From Branchiostoma belcheri (Eukaryota > Chordata > Leptocardii > Amphioxiformes > Branchiostomatidae): a stretch of 64,000 bases of DNA. Below are positions 10,101 through 20,000 of this stretch, piece after piece; the stretch's first letter is position 1; each line of letters starts with the position of its first letter. Location of the stretch: positions 67,208 through 131,207 of the forward strand of contig NW_017803280.1 of NCBI RefSeq assembly GCF_001625305.1, read 5' to 3'. The notes beneath the pieces were generated by a model. The model was not told the origin of the DNA and did no database searches. It saw only the letters and a list, made by a program, of their open reading frames with translations. Both the position numbers and the translations under genes were made by a program.

Positions 10101-10997
10101 GAGCTTAAACAGACGACGAGCTATTAACGTAAAAAGATAACGAGCTTGCTGAAACAGACGACGAGCTAGCTTAAACATACAAGCAAGGAGACTAGCTCGT
10201 TGTCTGTTTCAGAAAGCTCATCGTCTGTTTAAGCCAGCTTGTCGTCTGTTTAAGCCAACTCGTTGTCTGTCAAGCTAGCTCATCGTCTGTTTAAGCTCAT
10301 TGTATAAGGTCGTTTGTTGTTTAAGGTTTAAAATTTGTGTTTAATGTTTTTCTTTAAGACTCCATACTCACTAGGCTGGATCGAGTCCAGCCTCTATGTA
10401 CGTACGCTGTCTTCGTCCCAGAAAAGGCTATCCCATTTCCTATCTTCAGTGTCTTGCTATATGCGAGTGGGAGCCACCTAGAGGGAAAATGCTTTCTCAG
10501 ACAGAGTGAGACATTCGCAATAAAGAAGGAAACTAGGAAAAATTTACAAAAAGTGTAAGTATTTCACAGAGGTATGAGCTGATTTCGTTATTTCACATGC
10601 AGGACGGAGAGTGGCAGAAACAAATTTGCAAGTACTCCTGGCCAAGGTGAGTCACCAATAGTTTTATTATTAACTTCTGTTGTTCAAAGTGGTCCAAACA
10701 TGCTCGACAAAGACCTTAAAATGAGGCAAATCTTTGTATGGTGTATATCAGTCACTAATTTTATTTGGTAGCATATTCTTGGTAGATAAAAGCATAAGCT
10801 TTGATATATATCTTCATTACAATTTTTTTTCTGAAATTGCAGGAAAAATCATTTGACATCATTATGGATCTCTTCTTTTACTGCAGATTATTCAGCGCTT
10901 TGTTGTTAAACAGCGAGAGCCCCGAGTTGTCCCTGCTGTGACAAAGACAATATTACTGCCGGCAGAGAAAATGAACATCTGCTTCATTGAGAGGTAG
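1166..10997 (+). CDS. mitochondrial-clan cytochrome P450, ten exons found, 5-prime end not identified
   Basis: Haem-thiolate monooxygenase of the mitochondrial clan (CYP11/24/27 type), expected on the inner mitochondrial membrane and fed by adrenodoxin. Exons: about 1166-1410, 2429-2584, 4501-4697, 6280-6483, 6985-7154, 8544-8710, 9290-9368, 9889-10051, 10603-10646, 10887-10997 (TAG at 10995). Joined they give about 512 residues, a normal family length. Seen: KPFSALP start of the P450 fold in exon 1, SNDKRWHRNR C-helix, I-helix ELMGAAIDTTS spanning the exon 5/6 junction, KETLR (ExxR) at the end of exon 6, FRPERW, haem loop FGFGTRSCIG then RRVAE. Exon phases agree at every junction. The exon 1 frame is open upstream only to 1124 and has no ATG, so the start and the targeting peptide must lie on an earlier exon; 1166 is a nominal left edge. 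The intron after exon 8 has a GC donor. Family-level naming (CYP24 versus CYP27 versus CYP11) is not settled from sequence alone. Confidence 0.9.
1945..2347 (+). repeat. unclassified dispersed repeat, copy 1 of 3
   Basis: Matches 62155-62490 (same strand) and 46915-47130 (other strand). Shared words include TTTAGGGCTTGGAAACCCGA, TACCACCCAGAAAATAAAGG and AAGTATNAAATACTGATTTAA. No coding capacity or clear end repeats. It lies in P450 intron 1 and is bounded by a foldback element. Confidence 0.65.
2348..2409. mobile_element. foldback element, TAGCCTGGGT family
   Basis: Outer arms TAGCCTGGGTGCCATCC and complement, inner arm CGATTT. Flanks CTTTAATGT and CTCTAATGT make a 9-bp duplication with one mismatch. 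It lies 20 bp upstream of P450 exon 2. Confidence 0.8.
2643..3215 (+). mobile_element. LINE 3-prime end (jockey/CR1-like superfamily), copy 1
   Basis: Reads as the C-terminal tail of a non-LTR ORF2: QAARFCMNNYERG, then RRKMSRLCMMYKMTN, then SHAFKYQSYQPRIDVFKNSF and LPRTIAERNSL. It is followed by a conserved 3-prime UTR (GCCTGCGAAGCTGGTGTG) ending in GATACAG repeats. The element is 5-prime truncated and is split by the foldback element at 2738-2832. Confidence 0.85.
2738..2832. mobile_element. foldback element, TAGCCTGGGT family, inserted in a LINE
   Basis: A 95-bp near-perfect palindrome with outer arms TAGCCTGGGTGCCATCC and inner arms CCAGTAGTATATTCGCCAGC. CCTCACTGG is present once on each side (2729-2737 and 2833-2841). 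The uninterrupted LINE copy at 59880-59905 lacks the palindrome, proving a 9-bp target duplication. Confidence 0.92.
3239..3317. mobile_element. foldback element, TAGCCTGGGT family
   Basis: Arms GTACCATCCGGATTTTCGCT and complement, with a decayed left end. Flanks CCTTTCTTG and CCTTTCCTG are a 9-bp duplication with one mismatch. Its inner arm matches the copy at 55658-55752. Confidence 0.8.
3413..3527. mobile_element. foldback element, TAGCCTGGGT family
   Basis: 115 bp palindrome with inner arms TACTTGTATGCCGGGGCTCC and complement. It is flanked by TAATAGCC on both sides (8 bp, or 9 bp counting a shared A). Its inner arm matches 34489-34587. Confidence 0.85.
3660..4190 (+). mobile_element. 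possible retroelement 3-prime end
   Basis: AT-rich, non-coding stretch ending in GACAAATAAAACAAAAAC, which looks like an A-rich LINE tail. There is no second copy in the window, so the call is weak. Sequence between 3530 and 3660 shows nothing recognisable. Confidence 0.3.
4224..4470 (+). mobile_element. tRNA-derived SINE, copy 1
   Basis: Head has pol III A box TGGCGTAGCGG and B box GGTTCGAGTCC. The body contains GTGCCCTTGGGAAAGGCACT, reminiscent of the conserved Nin-DC-like central domain known from animal SINEs (from memory). The tail is ATATAAAAAAAATATT. It ends about 30 bp before the acceptor of P450 exon 3. Confidence 0.85.
4878..5312 (+). repeat. 38-bp minisatellite, about 11.5 copies, in P450 intron 3
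   Basis: The unit starts GCGCTCTCACGGC and recurs every 38 bp (4878, 4916, 4954 and so on). Variants differ at CGTCC/CGACC, GGCGC/GGCAC and GTTAC/GTCAC. The unit has no stop in any plus frame and is not a multiple of three, so all three frames stay open without being coding. Confidence 0.95.
5760..6141. mobile_element. 382-bp terminal-inverted-repeat element with a tRNA-like pol III promoter
   Basis: Ends GCTATTTTCCGTCTCGTAAA and complement (one mismatch), continuing as CGGTCGATGCCAT. Flanks GACCACGCT (5751-5759) and GACGACGCT (6142-6150) form a 9-bp duplication. Inside, TAGCGTAGAGGTTAGG (5871-5886) and GGTTCGAATCC (5931-5941) match A and B boxes. A decayed relative lies at 55125-55487. Confidence 0.82.
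6722..6863. mobile_element. short palindromic MITE (GGCCCCATTCCCA ends)
   Basis: GGCCCCATTCCCATTAGCCG at the left and TGGGAATGGGGCC at the right, about 142 bp, with inner inverted sequence around AATTGATTCG. Flanks CTA and TAA are compatible with a decayed TWA duplication. Confidence 0.7.
7195..7530. mobile_element. inverted-repeat element derived from a Penelope-like 3-prime end
   Basis: Arms of about 110 nt: CACAAACAAATTGGACCCAA then ACTCCAGTCTTTGTCAAGGA, mirrored to the right. The arm contains stem GACTG/CAGTC followed by GAAA, the same layout as the other Penelope-type ends in the window. It directly follows P450 exon 5. Confidence 0.55.
7640..7930 (+). mobile_element. retroelement 3-prime end with CTGACGAA-stem-GAAA hairpin
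   Basis: Shares AACGTCTGRCCGTTTYCAAA and GAGTAACTGCTTTTTGGCGT with 39418-39590, and ATTACCTGGATGTCTAACCT with 13500-13620. The hairpin is at 7814-7843. Probably Penelope-like or another non-LTR retroelement. Confidence 0.55.
8160..8520 (+). mobile_element. LINE 3-prime end with AAAC-repeat tail
   Basis: The AT-rich UTR ends GCGGACTCCAGGAAGAATAG, then AATGGAGATCTAAATAAAC and a run of AAAC units. This is a typical end of non-LTR retrotransposons. It sits just upstream of P450 exon 6. The AT-rich stretch 7930-8160 holds only a short duplicated word (GATTACTTTTCATATGTACG). Confidence 0.6.
9518..9690 (+). repeat. CA/CG-rich microsatellite
   Basis: Imperfect (CA)n with interspersed GCAC and GCGC in P450 intron 7. 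The rest of that intron and the sequence 8720-9280 show nothing recognisable. Confidence 0.9.
10052..10602 (+). other. GC-AG intron in the P450 gene
   Basis: The haem-loop exon ends TGTATAG at 10051 and the intron starts GCAAGT; it ends TGCAG at 10602. Only this junction gives CIG followed by RRVAE in frame, as expected in the family. GC-AG introns are a known minor class of U2 introns, and the rest of the donor matches consensus well. The intron also holds the repeat array at 10090-10330. Confidence 0.8.
10095..10330. repeat. degenerate array of GAGCT...TTAAACAGACGACGAGCT units in both orientations
   Basis: About ten imperfect 20-25 bp units built on AAACAGACGACGAGCT. They lie in plus orientation up to about 10190 and inverted (AGCTCRTCGTCTGTTTAAGC) to 10300, so the array can fold back on itself. 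It lies in the GC-AG intron of the P450. No target duplication seen. Confidence 0.8.
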
Positions 10998-11019
10998 TAC
11001 TAGTCATCCCCTTTCATAA

Positions 11020-11398
11020 GGCAATGTTGATTTGATTATATGGATGAATTTTTGGCCGTTCCCCCCAAAAGAGTTTGAAACCATACTGTAAATCGTACAA
11101 AACAGTTGCAAAATGAACAAATATATACCGTGAGTTGCACAAAAAAAATTTTGCTTGGAAAACGACACCATTGTTCTGGAATGCCAAAATCAAACAAAAA
11201 AGATGAAAATGTAAAGAAATGAATGTGTGGAGTAGATTATTCGCCATACCATACTCTGTGTCATGTGTTCAACCTTCAAAACCACATAGATTTCATAAGG
11301 AAAGCAAATCTTTTTTGTCAACCTTTTTTTATTCGCACGCTCGCGTCAGTTTTGGGGTTCCCAGAGGAGGTCATCCATATAATCAAATCAACATGGCC
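11020..11398 (+). mobile_element. MITE family D (GGCCATGTTGATTTG ends), copy 1
   Basis: GGCAATGTTGATTTGATTAT at the left and ATAATCAAATCAACATGGCC at the right, with TAA/TTA flanks. It starts 23 nt after the P450 stop codon, so it provides most of the P450 3-prime UTR or lies just past it. Confidence 0.85.
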
Positions 11399-11824
11399 TT
11401 ACAGAAAAAAAAGGGACATTTCAGACTTCTGGCAATTATTGACAACGTAAATTTCTCCATGTTGACCATGAATTCCTGCTGGCTCCTGGCCTCTTAACTG
11501 ACCTCTTAACTTGGTCATTCTGCCTGTCAATCTTCCCACACCCATGTGCTGTCAACCTACTCTGGATGGGTACACAAACTTACAGATTAGCAACACAAGA
11601 TCAACTGGAAGTAATCATGACATGACTATATAGGTGTGTTAACTGTAAGCGCCAGTATACTTTTATTTCGTCATTGCACGATGACTTAGCAAGTATTATT
11701 TTTTTTACAGTTTTTGCAAGAATTGATGAATAAACTGTACCTTAGTGCAATCTGTAATCACGATTGTTTATATCTGTTAACCAACAACACAAAGTGTACA
11801 AAAAAGATAACTAAAAATATCTAA

Positions 11825-12201
11825 GGCCACACCAATTTAATTTGTTGGTTCTCGGATTTTTTCAGAAAAAATATGAAGCGACAGGGCGAAAAAAAATAAA
11901 AATAAAAACAGGTCTAGGCATCCTATTATAGGCTTAAATGCTACAAAATGAGCCATGAAGTCAACACAAAAGGCTGGGTTAAAATTTAAACATTGAATTT
12001 TGAACTTTTAATCAAACCATTGCAATGATAGATGGGAAAACTGTAACAACTAGGAAGAAAAGGACTTTCCTCAACTGTTGGGGGGCAAAACATGAGCATT
12101 TTTCAGTTGATTCAGGACCAGAATCAAATTTTTTTTTTCTTGCAAATCAGAAAAAAACGAAGAGGCGAATCCGAGAACCAACAAATTAAATTGGTGTGGC
12201 C
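11825..12201 (+). mobile_element. MITE family C (GGCCACACCAATTTAATTTG ends), copy 1
   Basis: 377 bp, TAA on both flanks, inverted ends of about 40 bp including GTTGGTTCTCGGATT. Non-coding. Confidence 0.88.
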
Positions 12202-12551
12202 TAAGTATTGAAACACCAAGTTAAATCTAAGAAATCTATTAACAAACTACAAATTTGGAAAAGAATTGTGAACATGATTGACATTAAAATAAAGTTATAC
12301 ATTTCAAGACCACATGTTTCAAATGTTATTAACATTTAATGTAGTCTGTTCATCTTAACAACAATATCATAAATTGATATATAATACATAATATATGATA
12401 CACTAAATATATCATAATGAAAGGCTACAATTTATATACTATTGTACAGAGGAAATAAAAGACTTTTAAAGTCATCCATTTCAATGACTTTAATCTGTAA
12501 AAACAAGTTGCCATACTTTATCAAATTGTAGTTTATTTTAAGATATCATAT

Positions 12552-12768
12552 AACATCCGTGTCCATAATATCACCATAGTCCATAATATCGCCACCTTGA
12601 GAAAAAGTGTGCTTAAAGATATTTTTACTGCAACATACCCTAGGTATGTACATTTGAGGTGTGCAGGAGTGCATACCAAAAGTATGTTGCAGTAAAAATA
12701 TCTTAAAGCACACTGTTTCTCAAGGTGGTGATATTATGGACCCTGGTGATATTATGGACACGGATGTT
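12552..12768. mobile_element. palindromic MITE with TA duplication (ACATCNGTGTCCATAATATC), copy 1
   Basis: Nearly the whole 217 bp is an inverted repeat. Flanking TA on both sides suggests Tc1/mariner-type mobilisation. Copies also at 23064-23276 and 23342-23556. Confidence 0.85.
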
Positions 12769-13131
12769 AGAAGAATTGGCCTAGGTTTGACTTCTATTCA
12801 AGAAGTACTATAAAAATTGCTGGCAATCCAGATTCATAATTCCAAGGACCAACTCAAAATTCTATAGTATTGTTTGGTATACTGATCCAATATGTCCTTG
12901 ATCCGTGATAAAATTGCTTTGTTCTTTAAAGCCACATTACATGTGGCAATGCCTGGAAAATCTAAACTTGATGCAAGGCATAATTTGCTACATTAAATTT
13001 TGGAGGTCTTACAGAGTCAAAGTTAACACCAATTTTCATAATTCTGGTATGTACTATGATACTAAACATACAGTGTATCCAGTATGGACACTTCAGACAT
13101 CCAAGTCTTCTTGAAAAAAAGTCCTTGATTA

Positions 13132-13492
13132 GGCCACACCAATTTAATTTCTTGGTTAACGGATTTTTCTAGAAAAATAATGGAGCGGGCGGAAAAAAAA
13201 AAAAAAAACAGGCCTAGGCATCCTATGATGCGCCAAAATGGTACGATAGGAGCCATGAAGTCAACACACCAGGCTGCTTCAAAATTTAAACAATGAATTT
13301 TGAACTTTTAATGATACCATTGCATTGAAAGATGGAATAACTATAACAACTAGGAAGAAAAGGACTGTTTTCAACTGTTCAGGGCAAAATATGAGCATTT
13401 TGCAGTTGATTCTGAATTTTTATTTTTATTTGCAAATCAGAAAAAAAGGAAGCGGGCGAATCCGTTAACCAAGAAATTAAACTGGTGTGGCC
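13132..13492 (+). mobile_element. MITE family C, copy 2
   Basis: 361 bp, TTA on both flanks. Diverged from copy 1 in the ends (CTTGGTTAACGGATT) but collinear with it. Confidence 0.85.
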
Positions 13493-13499
13493 TTATACA

Positions 13500-13622
13500 A
13501 GTTGATACACAAGGAAATTGTAACTCGAGCAACTGGATAGGTTTTCAATCTACCCAGTTGTTTGAGTAACAATTTCCTTGTGTATCTCATTACCTGGATG
13601 TCTAACCTCCACCAACATATAA
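13500..13622. mobile_element. short inverted-repeat derivative of a retroelement 3-prime end
   Basis: GATACACAAGGAAATTGTAA mirrored by TTACAATTTCCTTGTGTATC-like arm around a short loop. It is followed by the ACCTGGATGTCTAACCT word shared with 7895-7920 and 39565-39590. Confidence 0.6.
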
Positions 13623-13664
13623 GAACAATCAATCACTTGAAATCCTTTAGACTGATAATGCTTA

Positions 13665-14059
13665 GGCCACACCAAGTAAATTTTATGACGTCCTTTGGAG
13701 ACCCTAAATCTAATGCGAGAGGGCGAAAAAAAAACAAGAAGGGCCCTAAAAACAAGATGCCTAGATTAGAAATATACTAAGAGACGACAAATGTTAGGAC
13801 ACAAATTGAATGAGGTGGCACAGTGTAAAAAGCAATAAATCAGGTGGAACAGTGGACAGTGAAAAATTTTGTCATTGACAGGATGGTCCTGTCAATACAC
13901 ACTTCGCGTTACGGGTTTCACGTCAATCCGACGATTTGCGGCACTGTCCTGGCTCTTTGGTCATAGTTACAGGAAGCGAAATTTCTTGTTCTTTTTCTAG
14001 GAAGAGGCCAAAATCAATGCGCGCGCGGACGTCATCCATAAAATTTACTTGGTGTGGCC
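13665..14059 (+). mobile_element. MITE family B (GGCCACACCAAGTAAATTTT ends), copy 1
   Basis: 395 bp, TTA on both flanks. The right end is 11 bp from the SLC25 stop codon. Interior shares words with 53949-54431, including the GTTACGGGTTTCACGTCAAT block. Confidence 0.88.
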
Positions 14060-14069
14060 TTATATAAAA

Positions 14070-17000
14070 TCAGCCCCTCAGCCCCCACTCTGACACTTTC
14101 TTCTGTGCGTTCACCATGACAATCATACTGGTACCGTTAGCGAGGAAACTGCGGGCAGTCCCAGGGCCCAGACCTCGGTACAGACCCCAGAATCCACCGC
14201 GCTCCTTCATGTTAAACTTTATCCTCTGCCACGTGGACATTTCCCTGGAAAATAAACAAAAACAGAATTCTGAGATTTCATACCTCCATGAAATATGTAG
14301 TCGACAGGGGTCGAAATAGATTTTGGGGCCAACTTGCACTGGTGCAGATAAAAAAAAAAACTTGCAATAGAAGAAAAATAGTTGTACCTCCCAAAAATAA
14401 TAGGTACACAAAAAGTACATGTAGTAACTTTAATAGCATCCAATATTTGCTTACACTACTAACCTACTAAAGCAACGTAGATAGTAACCTTCTATTAATT
14501 ACAAAAAATGAAGAAAAACTTCATGGATTCTATTAAACAGATTAAATCTGTTCCCTTTCCAGTTCTTTATTAGGTATTTCTACAGGTTGTACATGTAACA
14601 GCGGATAAAGCAAACTTGCACCGGTGCACACCAGCAAAAAATTAGTTGCACGACACCGAATTTACTTGCACCAAGTTGCACACAGAGGGGTATTTCGACC
14701 CCTGGTAGAGTTTGTGTAAATAGTTTTTTTGCTAGGGGGACAAAACTGATACCACTTATTCCTGACAGGAAAAGCTATCTGTCACCAAAAATCCAAGACC
14801 ATAGCATGTTCAGGACAAAACTTGTCAAAAGATACAAAAACTGGAAGTTCTGCTGCAGTACCAAGGTCATCCACCAGGAGGCCCAGATTTGACCTTGACT
14901 TTTGCCTCCCTACGACCTACCAACATACCAAATATTATCACAATCTATAAAGGCGTTCCGAAGATATGCTGACTACAAATGTGCGGAAACACACACCAAA
15001 AACAATACCAGGCCTCCATTTTTCATGGAGGCAATGAATTCTATTTATAAGTTGTAAACTTTATAAGTGGCATTAATTTATATCCCTGTTTTGACAGCTC
15101 ATCATGTGTATATGATATTATATGGTTTAGGTCATGGTGTATATATAGAATACAACACGGGGTATCGGCCGGAGGGCGATCCGACTCGCGGGAGGGCCGG
15201 GACCGAGGGCGATGCGGAATACACCGTGTTGTATTTTAATCATGTCATACCCACCCAAGAAAACACGCCTTTCAATGCAAGATGAGCCAAATGTTGGTGC
15301 CACTAAACCCTAAAATGCAACAACCTCAATTCCAACGTCCGGATTCTGTATTCGAATTTTCGAAAGGGGCACAAGCGGGTAGGGCGAAACACGTTCGAAT
15401 CGTTTTATGGAAGCCATGGAAGCGTTCGATAACGGGTTCCGGACCGGGCCGTACCGTAAAGTACGGCCCGGTCTGGAACCCGTTATTGAACGTTATCGCG
15501 GCCCGGGTATGATATAAAATGTTTGCCCACTTACTTGCCATAGTTGCCCTGCACTTGAGACTTCATGTTTTCTAGCGGCCACACAATCCACCAAGCCAAC
15601 GTGAGAAGAGTCAAGGAAAATCACCATGATCGAAACTGAGATGAATTAATTTTGCATTATGTCAACAGATATTTACACAAAACATCTGTCATTATGTTTA
15701 CAAAAATTTAACATCACGTTATGCCAGAAGCCAGAAAAGTATGTACACAATGAGCCAAAGAAGGTATAAATGTACAAATATAACATGCAAAGCACATAGC
15801 TAGGCTGATAAAATTTGACTTTAATTTTTAGTTTCCGCAGTGCCTCTCAATACCATGAACTCAAGATACTTAACGGTGCACACCCCAGTTCTTCCGCGAC
15901 CGGGGTCCGTGGCAGTGTGCGGTACAGAAGTGACTAAAGGGTTTTAAGGGTCCAAGTTTGAAGTGACATTTCTCATAAACTGCCACGAAATATCATTCAA
16001 CATTAACATGGCCGAAGAGTGTAAGAAATGGTGATTTTGGGGTGAAAATTTCTTTTCGCACTGAGCCTTACTTCGTGGTATCCTTGCACGCCAATTTTAA
16101 TCTGCCCGTTTGACCTAGATATCGCTCTGCGCCTTCCGCAGAGTTGAATTGCAACCCCTTGCCCCGTGGACGGTTAATTACAGTACTAGGACTTTCTTCA
16201 TAATTTACATGGGTATAGTCAAGGTTTGGGTCTTCCTGCCATTATCAGTCATTTCTGCCCGAAAATTTTTTTTCTATGAGATTATCCTACACAATGTTTT
16301 TTTCTGTTGATTTTACCAAAATTAAAGAGGTTGAAGAAACCAAACTCAGCTGGTCTTGTAGCTGAAGAGATATCCTTTCGTCTCATACAGTTATAAATTA
16401 TTTTCAGTCCAAATTATTCCATGTCAGGGAGGGTCGCTAGACTTGAGGGTGTGCACACACTTAAAACATTCCACAACCTACCACAAAATTAAATCCACTT
16501 AAAAATATACAAATTTACAGAGGGTAGTAAGACTAGTTTTGCTGCATTGTTTGAATCTGTGTAAATATGGACACTATCTAATGTCCTTGGTGTAAACAGA
16601 AGGATATGTTGCTGCGACTCCTGACGTGAGGAAAGGCCCTAGCAGCGGTCTCTTAAAGACATCGGGGAAGTGTCTGCGTGTGCTGTCCACCAGGATAAAG
16701 TATGTACACATCAGTCCCATCGTACGGCACCACGTCACTCCAAAACCCTTCACAAAAAGCAAAACAGTAGGCAAAAATAAACTTGAATGTGAAAGTCATC
16801 ATACCAGTTTTAGCAATACAAATGCTACATGTACAATATCTATACAGGTTCAATACAGCACAATACAGTATTTACATGTACATGTATATGTTTAAAGGTA
16901 AAACTTTTGGTCCAACTGTTACACAAAAAAAATTCTCACCCTAGAGCTTTCACTCTGGTCTTCCTCAGTAGACTGACCCAGTGAAGCTTGTCATGTGGCT

Positions 17001-20000
17001 TCTTTGAAGTGTGACGTCAACACTGATCGAAAGCTCTAGGTTAGAGAATTTTTTGTGTTGGACCAAAAGTTTTAATTTTAATGATGTTACATTGTACATG
17101 TATAGTATTTACAGTTCCACTGCACTAGGTTAATGCTCCATGCTTTTTCTGACACGTACAAATGAACAGTGTACCACACTTTATGTCCCATCTTAAAAAC
17201 TGCAACCATTTCTGGTAGCAAGGAGGTCTACCCCTAGTGATGCATAACTAAACCCAATTTTAGGTTCAGGTCCGGATTCAAGTCCAGAGGTTTAGGTTCA
17301 GTTCCGGACTTGTAAGTCTGGACCTAAACCCATGGCATATACAAAATTGCATGTACATGTTGGCAACCTTGCAATGTTGTCTGGGTGAAACTTTGGCCAC
17401 ATAAAATATAATAATGGAGGCCGGTACTTGACGATGCCTGATGCCAATGTTTTCTTCATTTTGCAGCAAAGATTTTGCAATCTACGGAAGGTTTAAGGTG
17501 GTTTGGAAGAAAATGGGGATGTGAAATGGTCTTTTATGGTAATAAGTCAGGACTCGGTTCTTGACTTTTAGGTTTTTTTGGACTTGAACCTAAACATTCT
17601 TACAAGTCCGGATCCAAGTCCAGTGAACCGGTATGCATCACTATCTACCCCTATAACAGCCTTGCTGGTAGCAAAGGCATATACATTTATTATTGGTTTC
17701 AAAATGTTTCAATTTACTATACAGAAAGCAGAATGTTGTCATACACTAAAAAAAAGGTCCTGTTCCACTCTATTGCAGAGCATAGGGGTGGTGCCCATAT
17801 CCATTTCTGTAGCCCTTGGGCGACACACAGTTAGGCAATGCACTACAGCAGGGGGCTGGTCCGCTGGTAGTGCTGTGTGTTTGACCTTCCCACACTCTTT
17901 CTCATATGTGCTGAGTACTAAGCAGAGAAAGAAGTGTGTACCATTTTTAAAGTCTTTGGTATGACCCGGCCGGGGTTTGAACTCACGACCTCCTGGTTCC
18001 AAACAAGCACTCTACCAATTGAGCTATTGCACCTTTACTAAAATGGAAATGTCTGGAGCAACACCTTTTAAAAGAAACTCACCTTGTAAATACCGGAGAA
18101 CTGCCATGACTGTCCCGTCTGTCTTCTTATCTGTGGAACAAGTTAAAGTGAGGGAATCAGGAAAATACTGAGTAAAAAAAGCTGTTTCTTGTACTGATGT
18201 ATCATAGGGTTGGACAAGTTTTCAAAAATCCAGGCAAGCACGTGGTAATTTCTACTTGCCCGAACCAACTTTTCACTTGCCCAATGCAAAATACCAAACA
18301 TTTCTATTCATTTTAACCACAAGGAAAATTTTTCAGTGAAAAAGCCCTTTAAATTGTTCTATGCATGACCAGTATTTACCAAAATAAAGAGGTTTGAGAC
18401 TTGCAAATGATTCTGACAACAATGACTGACATCAATAAGATATGGGAATGCACTATTTGCTCCAAATACTGGTGCATAATGCCACATCCAAAAAATTTGG
18501 CAAGTACAGGGTGATATTCACTTGCCCGAATAGTACTTTTACTTGCCCTGGGCAATGGGACCAACCCTGATTATATGGCTGCTCTGATTGGTTCAAATCC
18601 TGTTATATCATCGAATGTGTGTCAATGGGAAACACAACTGTCTTTCCTCACTCCACCCAGGTGTAAAATGAGTCACTACCTGACTTTGGATGGGGAGGTA
18701 AAAGGTAGTGGAAGGAGAAGCACAGGCTCTGCCTTCCCCAATACCATCCCTAGACAGTACACTAAGAACCAACTCCCCTTTGGGACTACCTTAAGTTTAT
18801 CTACTTAAGCCATGTTAATTTGATTATATGGATGACATCAATATCCGCGCCCGCATAAAATTTTCGGCCGTTTCCAAAAAAAAAAAAGGTTTTCAACCAT
18901 ACTGTAAATCAAATTGTAAAATGAGCAAATATATACCGTAAGTTTCAAAAAGAATATTTAAAAACAAGAGTTCCACGATCTCATACCTTCGCCAAATGAT
19001 GTTAACCCTTGCGGTTGAAGAATTATACAATTTTGAAAATTGATTTTGCAAATAAGATCCTCATTTGCATGGGTTATATCAGTTGATCATATTCTCCACC
19101 CAATGAGCACTTCCTCATAAATTATGCAAATGAGGTCATGATTTGAATAAATTATGTTTATTGATGTTCGCCTTCACATACCTTCCAAATGTGACAAGTA
19201 TAAAAATACTCAGCAGTTACAACTATGAAATTATAAAAATTTCCCATTAATTATGCAAATTAGGTCTTCATTTACATAATCTATATCCTCAGATGTTTTT
19301 TTTAATTCTCAATTACATGTCACAAGTGTTTCATGGTCCTATTATCGAACAAAGCAGATGTATAGAATTTCCTCATTAATTATGCAAATTAGCTCCTGAT
19401 TTGCATAACTGTCATTTGATTATGTCAAGCATCACTTCAGCTACCCACATACCAAAAATCACGACAATCCGTCAACCGGTTCTCGAGTTATCATCCTTCG
19501 AAAATTTTTCAACAAATGCTCCTGCAGTTCCAGAACGAGCCGCTAGGGGGCCCAAACTCATGTCACTTCTTCCCCACTTCAAGAGCTATCTACCAACCAA
19601 AATTCGTGACCCTAGCATGTCCAGATCGCGAGATATCAAAACCGGAAGTTCTGCTGCAGTACCAACAAAAGCCGCCAGGGGGCCCAGAATCTAATCATTT
19701 CTAGGTCTCATCAAGACCTACCCACCTACCAAGTTTCATGACAATACATATTAAGCTTCTTGAGTTATGCTGTTCACAAACAGACAGACAAACAAACAGA
19801 CAAACGCTACTGAAAACATAACCTTCTTGGCGAAGGTAATGATACCAATGTCGTAGAATGCCAAAATCAAACAAAAGAAGACGAAAATGTAAAGAAATGA
19901 ATTTCAACCTTCATGACCACGTAGATTTCATAATGAATGCACCTTTTTTTGGCAAAACTTTTTCTTATTCACACGCTCGCATCAGTTTTGGGGTTCCCAG

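Noticed and set aside
10095-10330. CRISPR-like regular repeats
   Set aside because: Units are degenerate, occur in both orientations and lack unique spacers. The DNA is clearly animal nuclear.
17963-18036. Possible tRNA on the minus strand
   Set aside because: The T stem does not pair, the anticodon stem is weak and the acceptor stem is decayed. The sequence continues into a SINE body.
19401-19704. Possible small protein with RSRDIK
   Set aside because: Similar frames recur at 39174 and 45825 because the DNA repeat is shared. Frames are not preserved over the repeat as a whole.
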